DNA of 64,000 nucleotides from JAJRWS01 sp039831705. Lineage in GTDB: Bacteria > Planctomycetota > Planctomycetia > Pirellulales > Lacipirellulaceae. Below are positions 49,723-59,537 of the stretch, piece after piece. The stretch is from contig JBDOMT010000064.1 of assembly GCA_039831705.1 (NCBI GenBank), forward strand, positions 3,373 to 67,372. Direction: 5' to 3'. Position 1 is the stretch's first letter, and every line of letters starts with the position of its first letter. The notes below the pieces were generated by a model. It made no database searches. It worked only from the letters and a program-made list of their open reading frames with translations, and was not told the origin of the DNA. The position numbers were made by a program, and so were the translations under genes.

Positions 49723-51603
49723 TCATTTAGCTTGTCGGGCTGTTCGTCGACGGTCTGCTTCACGCAGTTGAATCTTGCGCATTCGAATGAAATGGGGAGT
49801 TATTTCCACCAACTCGTCATCTTCGATGTACTCCAGACAACTTTCCAAAGACATATCGCGCACGGGACGTACCTGGCTACTGTCATCTTTGCCCGCAGCT
49901 CGAACATTGGTGAGTTTTTTACCACGTACCACGTTAACGACCAGATCCCCCGAACGGCAATGTTCCCCGACAATCTGCCCTTCGTAGACCGAATCTCCAG
50001 GGCGAATGAAAAATATGCCGCGGTCGAATAGAGCATCCAGCGAATAGGCAGTTGCCTGACCCGTTTCATTGGCAATCAAGACGCCCGCGTTACGTCGGGG
50101 TATTTCACCGCGACTCGGTTCATAACGTAAAAAGTTATGATGGATGATAGCGCGGCCTTGCGTGGCATTGAGCATCCGACTTCGCAATCCCATCAGCGAG
50201 CGTGCTGGCAAAGTGAATTCCATATGAACATAACCACTGCTGGTGGACCGACGACCAACTTTCACCACCGTGGCGCGACGATCACCTAGCAGGGACATGA
50301 CCGTTCCCTCGCACTCATCAGGGCATTCTACGGACAACTGCTCAATAGGTTCTTGTTGTTTGCCATCAACTTGTCGATAAATCACTTGCGGCTTGCCAAC
50401 ACACAGTTCGAAACCTTCACGCCGCATATTCTCAATCAGTATGCCTAAATGCATCAAGCCACGGCCAGAAACACGAAATTGTTCTTGAGTATTTCCGGTC
50501 GATACGCGCAGTGCAACATTGCTGCGAAGCTCCCGTTCTAAGCGTTCATTTAGTTGACGGCTGGTGAGAAATTTTCCATCGCGGCCCACAAAAGGACCAT
50601 CATTGACACGAAACATCATGTGCAAGGTTGGCAGATCCACCGACACGAAAGGTAGTGCAACCGGGTTATCGATGGCGGCGATCGTATCTCCGATGTCAAT
50701 CGGATCCAGGCCCACCACCGCACACAGATCGCCGGCAGACATTTCATCGACTTCCACTCGGTCAAGTCCTTCGAATGACAACAGTTGACGGATCTGTTGC
50801 TGCGTAATGACTCCATCTCTATTGATGACCGCCACTCGTTGGCGTTTGCTCAATCGACCTGTGGCGATACGGCCAATGGCGATTCTGCCGACATAGTCGG
50901 AATAATCCAGTGTGGTCACTTGCATTTGCAGCGGCGCATCCAAATCGCTTTCGGGAGGTGCTGGAATATGTTTCACGATGGCGTTCAGCAGGGGCACTAA
51001 TGACCCTGATTCACTCTGATCAACACTCTCTTCCCAATGATCGCTGGCCCAACCTTGTTTTGCTGATGCAAACAACACCGGAAACTCCAATGCCTCATCG
51101 GGAGCATCCAGGTCTACGAGTAAATCGAAAACTTCATCGACCACGGCTGAGGGACGTGAATCGGGGCGATCGACCTTATTGACAACCAGGATAGGTCGTA
51201 GTCCATGCTCTAACGCTTTTTGCAACACAAAACGTGTTTGTGGCATCGGCCCTTCGTAAGCATCAACCAATAACAGAATTCCGCTTGCCATTCCCAACAC
51301 GCGTTCCACTTCGCCTCCAAAATCGGCATGTCCTGGAGTGTCAATGAGATTAATACGGTAGGTGATATCGTCAGTGGATAAATATTGCACTGCGCAATTT
51401 TTACTGGTGATGGTAATCCCACGTTCGCGCTCCAGATCCTGGGAATCCAGAATCAGCCCATGTTGCCCGCCGGCCAATTTGCTGAGGTGTTCGTCTCGAT
51501 ACATCCCTGATTGGGCAATCAGTTGGTCGACTAAAGTGGTTTTGCCATGATCGACATGGGCAATGATCGCAACATTACGTAGCTGGGCTGTGGCTGTTTG
51601 CAT
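49723..51603 (-). CDS. typA: Ribosome-associated GTPase TypA/BipA
   Basis: Translation GTPase involved in ribosome assembly and stress adaptation, 626 residues. G1 AHVDHGKTT (15-23), G2 region RERGITITSKNCAV, G3 DTPGHADF, G4 NKVDRPDS, G5 ASAKQGWA. Then domain II (VTTLDYSDYVGRIAIGRIAT), an EF-G-like domain III (RVSGRGLMHLGILIENMRRE), domain V (LMGLRSRMLNATQGRAIIHH) and the TypA-specific C-terminal domain (RGIFFIRPGDSVYEGQIVGE, TPHFIRMRKIQLREADRRR). Length is typical. The ATG lacks a Shine-Dalgarno site and is preceded by a hairpin 17 bases upstream. Confidence 0.96.
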   Translation of the reverse strand: MQTATAQLRNVAIIAHVDHGKTTLVDQLIAQSGMYRDEHLSKLAGGQHGLILDSQDLERERGITITSKNCAVQYLSTDDITYRINLIDTPGHADFGGEVERVLGMASGILLLVDAYEGPMPQTRFVLQKALEHGLRPILVVNKVDRPDSRPSAVVDEVFDLLVDLDAPDEALEFPVLFASAKQGWASDHWEESVDQSESGSLVPLLNAIVKHIPAPPESDLDAPLQMQVTTLDYSDYVGRIAIGRIATGRLSKRQRVAVINRDGVITQQQIRQLLSFEGLDRVEVDEMSAGDLCAVVGLDPIDIGDTIAAIDNPVALPFVSVDLPTLHMMFRVNDGPFVGRDGKFLTSRQLNERLERELRSNVALRVSTGNTQEQFRVSGRGLMHLGILIENMRREGFELCVGKPQVIYRQVDGKQQEPIEQLSVECPDECEGTVMSLLGDRRATVVKVGRRSTSSGYVHMEFTLPARSLMGLRSRMLNATQGRAIIHHNFLRYEPSRGEIPRRNAGVLIANETGQATAYSLDALFDRGIFFIRPGDSVYEGQIVGEHCRSGDLVVNVVRGKKLTNVRAAGKDDSSQVRPVRDMSLESCLEYIEDDELVEITPHFIRMRKIQLREADRRRTARQAK

Positions 51604-51619
51604 GGGAATCGCTAGAACT

Positions 51620-51641
51620 GCCCAATCGAATACGATTGGGC
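51620..51641. promoter_or_regulatory. Perfect 9-bp hairpin in the typA leader
   Basis: GCCCAATCG (51620-51628), loop AATA, CGATTGGGC (51633-51641). On the + strand it is followed by TTTT, like a small terminator, but no + gene ends here. On the - strand it stands 17 bases upstream of the typA ATG. The remaining gap to 52000 shows nothing clear. Confidence 0.5.
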
Positions 51642-52000
51642 TTTTGGTGGAAATGGGATTGAGGAATGGAATTCGGAAAGGGTAGGGGAAGGGGGCACTG
51701 GATGCGGGTGATGGAGGCTACGATTGTCGACTCACCGGACTCTGCAGCCCCTGGCCATAAATCGGCAGTAAGCGGCATCGGCACCATTGGGGGTTGGAGG
51801 GAGCCCCAGATTGTATAAAACTTCTCTGCATCCTCACTAGGGGAAAAAGTTTGCTTAAGCTCTGATTGTGCTGGAAATACGGGCCAGATTAGAGGCCATC
51901 CACTGGCTCTCTCTCTTTTTCCAAGAGGCCACTCACCATGAGGCAGAAATAGTGCCGATGGCTAAGGCAGCGGATATCAGCTAGCTTGTTGACCTCCGAG

Positions 52001-53962
52001 ATGCTGCCTATACTCAACTTAGCGCAGATAAAGATCGGTAATTGTTTTACAACTCTGAGAATCGTGGTATTAGAACCTAAGGTGTCGAATTCCCACTCAT
52101 TGCCTGAGAGTGTTGTCCCGTCTGAGTCCAAGGACGTTGCCCCAATTGGACGTCCCAGGATTCTCTATCTCGGCGGTACTCACGATTCAAGTGTGAATTT
52201 GCAGAAACGGTTTGGCGACGAGGTCGTCGTGGTTGAGGTGGGATCGCCGATCAAAGCACTCGCCCGACTAGCACACGAACGGTACGACGCACTCTACGTG
52301 GATGCGGATTACTTCTCGCAAGCAGCGGATGTGGGCCGTCTGCTCCAGAATGAGCGCTTGCTACAAGAAATGCCTGACGGGGTCGTATTGCTGGATGATC
52401 AAAATACGATACTTTGGGGTAATGGGAGATTAAAAGAGTGGAGCCGTTCGGATCAGGTTGTCGGTCAGAATTTCTATCAAGTCCTAGGTAGCCCGGAAAT
52501 CCTGGGCCCCGATTTTTGTCCGTTCCATACGGCCCTATTCACTCATCAGCGCAGTACCTCCATCCTGCGATGTGCCGATAATCGTTACTATCGTCTGCAC
52601 GCTGCCCCTTTGTATTCAGAAGACACCGACAATCTAGAATCTAGCTCAGAAGACTCCAACGCTGAGAAATCTGGCCCAGAAGCCACGGTGAATACGGCGG
52701 AAGGTGTATTAGACGAGGCCATAGCAACGAATCCCTCCGTTCACCTTATTGTGACCATCCACGACATCAGCGAAGAGGTAATGCAACAACAGAAACTGGC
52801 TGCCATCCATCAGGCCAGTACGGAACTTGCCGATCTGACAACCGAAGAAGTTGCCAATCTGACCGCTTCGGAGCGGATAGAATTACTCAAGGACAATATT
52901 TTGCATTGTACGCAAGATATTCTACAACTCTACGTTGTGGAAATTCGCATGCTTGATCAGATCACCGGAGTCCTTGAGACACTCTTGTCGATCGGCATGG
53001 AACCCGATGCCGAACAACGCAGGTTATTGTCCGGTTCGGAAGGATATGGCGTTACCGGATTTGTCGCAGCTACGGGCAAAAGCTATCTCTGTGAAAACAC
53101 GGCCGAAGATCCTCTTTATCTGGAGGGAGCGAAGGGAGCTCGTAGTTCGCTCACGGTTCCATTACTGCTACACGAACAGGTGATTGGCACTCTCAATGTA
53201 GAGAGCCCCGAACCGAATGCTTTCACGGAAAGTGATTTGCAGTTTCTGGAGCTGTTTGCACACAATGTGGCCACAGCCCTACATACCTTGGAGCTGCTGG
53301 CTGCGGAAAAAGCCAGTACTGCAGCGGCCAGTGTCGAGGCCATTCACAGTGCGGTGGCGAGGCCAGTCGATGAAGTGTTGAACGACGCGGTCAATGTGAT
53401 GGAAAAATACATTGGTCACGAACCCGAAGTGGTGGAACGATTGCAAAGAATCTTAAAAAATACTCGGGACATTAAACGAGTCATCCAGAAAGTAGGGCAA
53501 AAGATGGCTCCTTCGCAAGCCCTGCTCAGTTGCGAGATGGAATCCCGTCCCATCGTGGCAGGCAAACGGATCCTGGTAATTGATATGGACCCCTCCGTCC
53601 GTGGTGCCGCTCACGAACTGCTCGAGAGGTACCATTGTGTCGTCGAGACAGCCCATGATGGCAATGAAGCGACCTACATGGTTCGCAATTTGGGAGCGGA
53701 TGAAAATTATGACGTGATCATTGCAGATACCCGACTGCCAGACATGAATGGATATGAGCTGTTTCTCAAACTTCGTGAGGTGCAGGAACACGTTCCCTTG
53801 GTATTGATGTCTGGATTTGGCTATGACCCGGGGCATATACTTCTCAAAGCCCGGCAAGCAGGTGTCAACACGGTACTCTATAAGCCATTTCGGCTTGACC
53901 AATTAGTGACGACCATCGAAGAAATGGTGATGGGAAAAGAAGACGCGAATACTGAAACTTGA
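52001..53962 (+). CDS. Multi-domain signalling protein: pseudo-receiver, PAS, GAF and C-terminal receiver
   Basis: 653 residues from ATG 52001 (TTG 51986 and GTG 52082 are alternatives). From about 50 there is a receiver-like fold without clear phospho-site (PRILYLGGTHDSSVNLQ), a PAS domain at about 125-250 (LLDDQNTILWGNGRLKEWSR), a GAF domain at about 285-425 (EGYGVTGFVAATGKSYLCEN, VPLLLHEQVIGTLNVESPE), a helical linker, and a true receiver from about 520 (RILVIDMDPSVR). The last has the phospho-Asp in YDVIIADTRLPDMNGYE, a Ser in LMSGFG and Lys in LYKPFRLDQL. No kinase or output domain is present, so it must relay to partners. The metallophosphoesterase gene starts 4 bases after its stop. 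Confidence 0.82.
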   Translation: MLPILNLAQIKIGNCFTTLRIVVLEPKVSNSHSLPESVVPSESKDVAPIGRPRILYLGGTHDSSVNLQKRFGDEVVVVEVGSPIKALARLAHERYDALYVDADYFSQAADVGRLLQNERLLQEMPDGVVLLDDQNTILWGNGRLKEWSRSDQVVGQNFYQVLGSPEILGPDFCPFHTALFTHQRSTSILRCADNRYYRLHAAPLYSEDTDNLESSSEDSNAEKSGPEATVNTAEGVLDEAIATNPSVHLIVTIHDISEEVMQQQKLAAIHQASTELADLTTEEVANLTASERIELLKDNILHCTQDILQLYVVEIRMLDQITGVLETLLSIGMEPDAEQRRLLSGSEGYGVTGFVAATGKSYLCENTAEDPLYLEGAKGARSSLTVPLLLHEQVIGTLNVESPEPNAFTESDLQFLELFAHNVATALHTLELLAAEKASTAAASVEAIHSAVARPVDEVLNDAVNVMEKYIGHEPEVVERLQRILKNTRDIKRVIQKVGQKMAPSQALLSCEMESRPIVAGKRILVIDMDPSVRGAAHELLERYHCVVETAHDGNEATYMVRNLGADENYDVIIADTRLPDMNGYELFLKLREVQEHVPLVLMSGFGYDPGHILLKARQAGVNTVLYKPFRLDQLVTTIEEMVMGKEDANTET

Positions 53963-53966
53963 CTCC

Positions 53967-55244
53967 ATGATCCTTTCTTGCATTCTTTCGTTGGCATGCT
54001 TTGGGCATGGTTTTTTTTGGGTGGGCTGGGTCAATCGTATCCATACCTGGGCAGGACCACGGTGGATCATTGATTTTATAACCCTCCTGTGTGTGATGGG
54101 GTTTGTTGGGATTCCCCTCTTGCTGGCCTATTCGTGGTTTCTGTCGGGCCTGGCTTACCAGCCGATAAATCTAACGGTGTCGGGGATTGCGAGTAGTTCA
54201 AGCTGGCAACTGAGTATCTGGCTATCGATCTACCTCAATCTATGTGCGTTGGGTGGGGGAGGGATGATTCTTTGGCGTATGTTTGGCCTACACCAGGCCG
54301 ATCAGCCGAATACGCTACGAGATCTCGACAAAAAGATGCTCAACTTGGCAACGCGTAGTTCCAGGCCTTTGCCCGTGGGCCTCACTACCCAATGGATGTG
54401 CATGGTGCCGATGAATCAAGTATTGAACCTATCGATAGAAAAGAAGCGTATCGCCATACCGCAACTCTCAAAAGATCACGAAGGCCTTACCATTGCTCAC
54501 ATCAGCGACTTGCACATGACTGGGCGAATTGATCGTGATTATTTTCGACTCGTGGCCGAGGAAGTCAATGCACTGAAGCCCGATATTATAGTACTGACCG
54601 GAGACATCATTGAAAACGAGGCTTGCTGGTCATGGCTGGCCGATTCGTTGGGACGCATGCAAGCTCGTTTTGGCAAGTACTTTATCCTCGGCAACCACGA
54701 CCTGTTCGTAGATTCCATGCAGACCCGCGGTAAGCTCACAGAATTAGGCTGGGTCGATATCGGCAGCCGGTCACAATTAGTTGTGTTGCATGGAACGCCG
54801 GTTTTGATGGCAGGCAACGAACTTCCTTGGTTCTCACCCGCAGCCGAATTGTCCATTGATGAGCCAGCGGGCTCGGCAGAATCGGAGAAGGCCAACGGCA
54901 CTCCAGGCCAACTGCAAGATGCGGACCAGTCAGAAGATGCTAACCTGTCAGAAAGGGGCCCACTTCGAATTCTCCTCGCCCATTCTCCCGATCAATTTCC
55001 CTGGAGTTGCAAGCGAAATATTGATTTGATTTTAGCCGGCCATACCCACGGAGGCCAGATTTGCTTGCCCCTGCTGGGGCCGGTAGCTTGTCCTAGTATT
55101 TATGGAACTCGCTATGCCCAAGGGGTCTTCAAACAAGGGAACACCGTGATGCATGTCACCCGAGGCATCTCGGGTGAAACACCCTTCCGTTGGAATTGTC
55201 CCCCTGAGCTGGCTTTGCTGGAGTTGGTGAGAAATCCGGGTTAA
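53967..55244 (+). CDS. Membrane-anchored metallophosphoesterase (YaeI/UDP-diacylglucosamine hydrolase-like superfamily)
   Basis: 425 residues. About three hydrophobic segments in the first 115 (LSCILSLACFGHGFFWVGWV, IIDFITLLCVMGFVGIPLLL, LSIYLNLCALGGGGMILWRM) anchor a calcineurin-like domain with all motifs: IAHISDLHMTG, IVLTGDIIEN, FILGNHDLFV, LLAHSPDQFP and ILAGHTHGGQIC. A linker of about 50 polar residues (PAGSAESEKANGTPGQLQ) interrupts the domain after GNELPWFSP, between the NHD and HSPD motifs. It probably uses two divalent metals on phosphoester substrates; lipid substrates are possible because of the anchor (inference). Tail-to-tail 4-base overlap with the methyltransferase gene. Confidence 0.85.
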   Translation: MILSCILSLACFGHGFFWVGWVNRIHTWAGPRWIIDFITLLCVMGFVGIPLLLAYSWFLSGLAYQPINLTVSGIASSSSWQLSIWLSIYLNLCALGGGGMILWRMFGLHQADQPNTLRDLDKKMLNLATRSSRPLPVGLTTQWMCMVPMNQVLNLSIEKKRIAIPQLSKDHEGLTIAHISDLHMTGRIDRDYFRLVAEEVNALKPDIIVLTGDIIENEACWSWLADSLGRMQARFGKYFILGNHDLFVDSMQTRGKLTELGWVDIGSRSQLVVLHGTPVLMAGNELPWFSPAAELSIDEPAGSAESEKANGTPGQLQDADQSEDANLSERGPLRILLAHSPDQFPWSCKRNIDLILAGHTHGGQICLPLLGPVACPSIYGTRYAQGVFKQGNTVMHVTRGISGETPFRWNCPPELALLELVRNPG

Positions 55245-55978
55245 ATCTTCTCAATCTCCACACAAATTCCACCAGCCCGAATTGCTTTATGCATTCGGGT
55301 GAACCACAGCTCTTGTTTCCATTGCAGCCCATATTGTTCACAAAGTCGCATCAACTCTTTTCGGTTGTAGGTGCGACAGCACCAAAGACGGCTAGTGCAC
55401 GCACCTGAGAAGCTGTCTTCGGTGGTCAACAGAAACAGTCGGCCTCCCGGTTGCAGGACTCGAGCAATCTGCTGCAATCCGGGCCCTGGGTCAGGCAGAT
55501 GCTCTAGCACGTAGCCACAGGTGACACAGTCGAACGAGCCGTCGGCAAAAGGCAAATGGGCCAGGTCTGCAGTCACAAAGTTGGGAACAGGACTTTTCAA
55601 TCGGTTTCTCGCCCGATTCAGCATGCGGTGCGAAAGGTCGACACAGGTTAATCTGGTATCGACATCGGAGTACTTCAACAAGTGACCGGCGATTTGACCG
55701 GTGCCACTGCCGATATCCAGAATGGAACGAACTCCGCGCAAGTCGAACTTGCGAGATCGAAAAATGCGTTCTCCCAACGGACTATGTAACGAGAGCATGC
55801 TGCTCATCGATAGCAGGGCTCCTTTGGGCCCCCCATAGACACGTTGCACTTTACTGCGATATTCATCGCTACTGACCTGGCGAATGAGATCATTTTCAAT
55901 CAACTTATGCAATACTTTTTGCGTTCGACGTCGTGTTTTTTTACGCCGCCTTTTGGGAGCTTTTGGAACCGTATGCAT
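55241..55978 (-). CDS. Class I SAM-dependent methyltransferase
   Basis: 245 residues. A very basic N-terminus (PKRRRKKTRRRTQKVL) may bind nucleic acid or the membrane surface. The Rossmann core follows: motif I SILDIGSGTGQIAGHLL, motif II TCVDLSHRMLNRAR, motif III FVTADLAHLPFADGSFDCV, and LEHLPDPGPGLQQIARVLQP, as in UbiE/COQ5-like and Methyltransf_11 members. The C-terminus (FTRMHKAIRAGGICVEIEKI) is not diagnostic. Substrate unknown. Starts at ATG 55978; the upstream gap carries repeats rather than a clear promoter. Confidence 0.85.
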   Translation of the reverse strand: MHTVPKAPKRRRKKTRRRTQKVLHKLIENDLIRQVSSDEYRSKVQRVYGGPKGALLSMSSMLSLHSPLGERIFRSRKFDLRGVRSILDIGSGTGQIAGHLLKYSDVDTRLTCVDLSHRMLNRARNRLKSPVPNFVTADLAHLPFADGSFDCVTCGYVLEHLPDPGPGLQQIARVLQPGGRLFLLTTEDSFSGACTSRLWCCRTYNRKELMRLCEQYGLQWKQELWFTRMHKAIRAGGICVEIEKI

Positions 55979-56459
55979 GGGGCTAAGCTTACCTATACAG
56001 TTTGTATTTTGTCAAACTTATCTTTTTGGGTTGACGCACGAATAAACTTTCGCCCTGACAGTACTCATTCATGTCCGTAATCCACCAGCTTTGTTGGTGA
56101 GTACGCATCAGGATCTGCCGTTTCGTAGTGAATGGGATAATATAGCTCAAAGGGGTAGCCATTTGTTTACGACCGGTGATGCTTCGCGGAATACTTGGGG
56201 AGTTTGGGGGAGTACCCCCCAATGCATCCCTGGATGGAGAGCAACTTAGTCGATTTTCACAACCTTTGCTTAGCTAGTTGGCAGAATCATTCAGTTCGAG
56301 GTGAGAAGAGAATAGGTATTCATTTGGCAGCATCCCCCCAAACTCGAGATTCGGTTTGGCCCCTTTTTTAGGGGGCTTCCTAAAGTCACCTGCTTTGCGG
56401 GTGGTCGCTAGCTGCTTCGTCTATGAGAACGCGGCCCAAGTGAATTTTTCAACGGGCTG
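55979..56459. other. Intergenic region with repeat and terminator-like hairpins
   Basis: No gene. TCAAACTTATCTTTTTGGG and about 35 further bases (56012-56064) match the element at 44936 on one arm. TTGGGGG...CCCCCCAA (56204-56222), CCAAAC...GTTTGG (about 56339-56359) and GCCCC...GGGGC near 56359 are small hairpins that could end the - strand VWA operon, although no T run follows them. Confidence 0.5.
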
Positions 56460-58649
56460 TTAAACATAAACTCGCCGATGGTAGACATGCCATTCTATCA
56501 TAAGGACCACCAATGCGGCTAGCAGTAACCCCTTCCAAAGATCCTGTCGAATGGGAACCGAGTGAACCTGGGCTGCAATATCTACGTAACCGATAGATAT
56601 GGAATGAACCACAGGGTAACCAGCCACCTTATCTGTGCTTACTCGTAGTCTGATATCACTTTCACTGGGATCCAACAAATTCACCGCAAATCGGTGCAAC
56701 CGCTGTTTCCCAGCACGAACTTCATAAATTCCTAGTTCATAGGTTTCGTGAAAGACATATTTCCCATACTGAGGAGGTGGCAAAGTTCGTTGTGTTGCAT
56801 TGGGAAGTATGACATTTAAATTTTCCAACTTGCGCTGAAAATCTTTTTTTTGTTGTGTCGGAGCCAAATCGGAGTTTTTCTCCCAACTTAAATCCCCATT
56901 AGAATGATCGTTGAGCATGCTCCTGAGCATGGCTGGCGGCAAGCCAATGGATGCCCCAGGTTGATGCACCGTGGAATCTTGCCCGATGTCGCCCGAAGCC
57001 AGATACTGCACGACATTCAAAAAGAAATTTGGAAAACTATATCGGCGTGGCCAATTCGTATTCACGTTGCGACTTCCTTTCTCATCATGGCCTACAATCT
57101 CAAACCCAAGAACGACATCCTCAAATTGATTTCGCGGGGCAATCGCGAGAATTGGCCCTTGCGTGGAGTCGACGAGGACCTTGCCTCCGAGTGGCGGATG
57201 AATCATATGAGAGTCGGCAATTTGCACGTTCCCCAATTCAATCAGGTTCAGCAAAGGGTGAGCCCGCTGCCAGTCCACGATATGAGGTGCAAAAGAGAGT
57301 TTATCTGACGATTTTTCCTGCCAGGATTGCAATGGTGGAATACGACCAATGGTGAGTGTGTTGCAGGAGGGCATTTGGGAGGGAACACACTGATCGAAAA
57401 TCATCAAATCGTAGCGGTTTGATTTGGCCAGTCGTTGATATTCGGAGCGCTGTAAAAATTCTACAAGCTGCTTGTCGACCTTGGCCAGGCGGCTCACACG
57501 CTCCGTTGCCAAGGCCAGTTCCAGTGGCGGATTCCCAGGTGTGACGAGTAACACTTGCCCTTTCTGAATTGGATTCATTGCAGCGTAAGCTACGTTGTCC
57601 AACGCCAGCCGGTCGATAAATAACGGTGGAGTCTCAAGCCGGGCACGCAATATTCCTTCAGCAACCTGTCCCAACGTAAAGGTAAGGCCTGCTCGACCGT
57701 TGGCTGCAATTTTCAATTCAGCCGCATCCACTAACTTTCCATTCAGGTTGAGGTCGATGGTGGTCCGTTGTTCTTGATTTGAAAAATTGGCCACCTGCAC
57801 GAACACCTGACGCTGACCGACATGGGTTTCACTGGGACGGGTACTCAGGCCTACGATTGCCAGGTTGGATGCCTCAGGAGACCCAATGGGTAAAAACTGG
57901 GGACGCAAATTTCCCAAGGAAAATCCATCGACCTGGTTGAATCGTCCATCACTGAGAATCAACAATTCCACCGGAGACTGGTCCGTCACGTCGTACTCTT
58001 GACCATCTTCTTCGGAAGTAATTCGTGCAGGATTTGCAAAGCCGCTTGCCAACTCGAGTGCCGCGCGCAGGTGAGTCCGGCCGGCGGAGGGCCTGATCTG
58101 TTGCAAAGCCCTGCGCAACTTTTTTCGGTTGTTGGTAAATGGCTGCACCACTTGGGTATGCTCGGCAAAGGTAATGATCATCGCAGACATATCGGAAGTC
58201 ATGTGGTCGATCCTACGAGCCACATGTTCTTTGGCCAGGTCAAGCCGTGACCATGTCGACCCGGCTGCTGGCAACGATGAACCGTCGCGTTCTGCGCTGT
58301 TGTCACGCCCTTGAGTGACGTCGGTGGCCGACATGCTTGCCGAATTATCAATCAGAAAAATAAATCGATCCCCCATCAAGGCATTTTCCTGCCAGCCAGG
58401 TCGCAGCAATGCCAGTAGAGCCAAGCCAACCACCAGTAGTTGTAGTAGTAATAGCAGATTTTGACGCAATTTCTGCCAGAAACTGTTGACATGCTGGTCT
58501 TCGATCAAACGATGCCAAAGATGGGTGCTGGGTACTTCCAGGGGTTGTCGTTTCAATTTGAGGAAATAGAGTCCGATCAGGGCGAGTGGAATCAATCCCA
58601 TCACAGCCCACTGCCAGGGACTGAGCGTGTTGGTGAGCAGTGCGTCCAT
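56460..58649 (-). CDS. BatA-like membrane protein with VWA domain
   Basis: 729 residues. The N-terminal BatA segment (AVMGLIPLALIGLYFLKLKR...LEVPSTHLWHRLIEDQHVNS, then LLLLLQLLVVGLALLALL) is two membrane helices. A von Willebrand A domain at about 90-265 follows, with a MIDAS motif FIFLIDNSASMSATD and later PVELLILSDGRFNQVDG. The large remainder is beta-rich (adhesion-like) and ends in a membrane helix (LLLAALVVLMIEWHVYHRRV). Its ATG directly follows the DUF58 stop (TAAATG). Co-located with MoxR and DUF58, as in aerotolerance-type (Bat) loci, where the complex acts as an envelope-linked chaperone system (inference from family). Confidence 0.85.
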   Translation of the reverse strand: MDALLTNTLSPWQWAVMGLIPLALIGLYFLKLKRQPLEVPSTHLWHRLIEDQHVNSFWQKLRQNLLLLLQLLVVGLALLALLRPGWQENALMGDRFIFLIDNSASMSATDVTQGRDNSAERDGSSLPAAGSTWSRLDLAKEHVARRIDHMTSDMSAMIITFAEHTQVVQPFTNNRKKLRRALQQIRPSAGRTHLRAALELASGFANPARITSEEDGQEYDVTDQSPVELLILSDGRFNQVDGFSLGNLRPQFLPIGSPEASNLAIVGLSTRPSETHVGQRQVFVQVANFSNQEQRTTIDLNLNGKLVDAAELKIAANGRAGLTFTLGQVAEGILRARLETPPLFIDRLALDNVAYAAMNPIQKGQVLLVTPGNPPLELALATERVSRLAKVDKQLVEFLQRSEYQRLAKSNRYDLMIFDQCVPSQMPSCNTLTIGRIPPLQSWQEKSSDKLSFAPHIVDWQRAHPLLNLIELGNVQIADSHMIHPPLGGKVLVDSTQGPILAIAPRNQFEDVVLGFEIVGHDEKGSRNVNTNWPRRYSFPNFFLNVVQYLASGDIGQDSTVHQPGASIGLPPAMLRSMLNDHSNGDLSWEKNSDLAPTQQKKDFQRKLENLNVILPNATQRTLPPPQYGKYVFHETYELGIYEVRAGKQRLHRFAVNLLDPSESDIRLRVSTDKVAGYPVVHSISIGYVDIAAQVHSVPIRQDLWKGLLLAALVVLMIEWHVYHRRVYV

Positions 58650-59537
58650 TTAGCGAACCAACCCTCTTCTCCGCAGGTGGTGGGAAACCAGTTGTTCCAT
58701 GGGAATCTGATTATTGGCGAACATATATTGAATGCCACGTCGGATGCAAAATTCTTGAGCGTCGCGAGTAAATACGTGCAACGCCTTCTGGTATCGAGTC
58801 AATAGCGGTCCGGTTACAGTAATTTCCGCAACGTCTTGATCTTCGCAGTCGATCAGCTTTAAGTCTCCCTTGATGTCAGGGGACAACTCTTCCTGAGAGA
58901 GTAGGTGGATGACATAACAATCCACCTGATGGACTACAAACCAGCGTAGTGCGGACTCATAACCCTGTTTGTCCATGAGATCGCTAATCAGCACCACCAA
59001 GCCGCGTCCCCGGTTGCGAAGACAGAAATTTTTAACCCCATCGTCCATCGAAATTGAATCTTCGAGACCTATTCCTTCTACCTGGCGAATCATACGTTGA
59101 ACGCTCGAGCGGCCATGGAACACGGGAGATCGCTGGCTGGCCGCCTGACCGAGTGTTTCAATTCGCACTCGATCCGTTCGTACCAGTCCGATAAACGCAA
59201 GTGCCGCTGCCAATTCTTTGGCGTATTGCAATTTCGATGGCACCCCAAACTCCATCGACCGACTGGCATCCAGTAGTAGATACAGGTGTAAATCTTCTTC
59301 TTCAAGAAACAATTTGATGATCAGTTTGTCGAGTCGTGCGTAAAGATTCCAATCGAGACGACGTAAATCATCCCCCGGGACGTAGTTGCGGAAGTCAGAA
59401 AATTCGACACTTTGCCCTTTACGTTTGCTGCGCCGATCCCCCTTCACTCGCCCCCGAAAAACCTTACGCGTCACAAGCTCCATTCGCTCCAATCGGGCGA
59501 GAAACTCAGGCGAAAGTAGGGGAGGTGTTAAGGGCAT
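58650..59537 (-). CDS. DUF58 domain protein of the MoxR locus
   Basis: 295 residues. DUF58 signature: VKGDRRSKRKGQSVEFSDFR, then NYVPGDDLRRLDWNLYARLD and LYLLLDASRSMEFGVPSKLQ, the last a VWA-like MIDAS (DxSxS). Soluble, no membrane helix, unlike many DUF58 proteins. These occur almost always next to MoxR ATPases and VWA proteins and are thought to be their clients or adaptors. The gene is separated from moxR by 507 bases of repeat-containing DNA. Confidence 0.9.
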   Translation of the reverse strand: MPLTPPLLSPEFLARLERMELVTRKVFRGRVKGDRRSKRKGQSVEFSDFRNYVPGDDLRRLDWNLYARLDKLIIKLFLEEEDLHLYLLLDASRSMEFGVPSKLQYAKELAAALAFIGLVRTDRVRIETLGQAASQRSPVFHGRSSVQRMIRQVEGIGLEDSISMDDGVKNFCLRNRGRGLVVLISDLMDKQGYESALRWFVVHQVDCYVIHLLSQEELSPDIKGDLKLIDCEDQDVAEITVTGPLLTRYQKALHVFTRDAQEFCIRRGIQYMFANNQIPMEQLVSHHLRRRGLVR

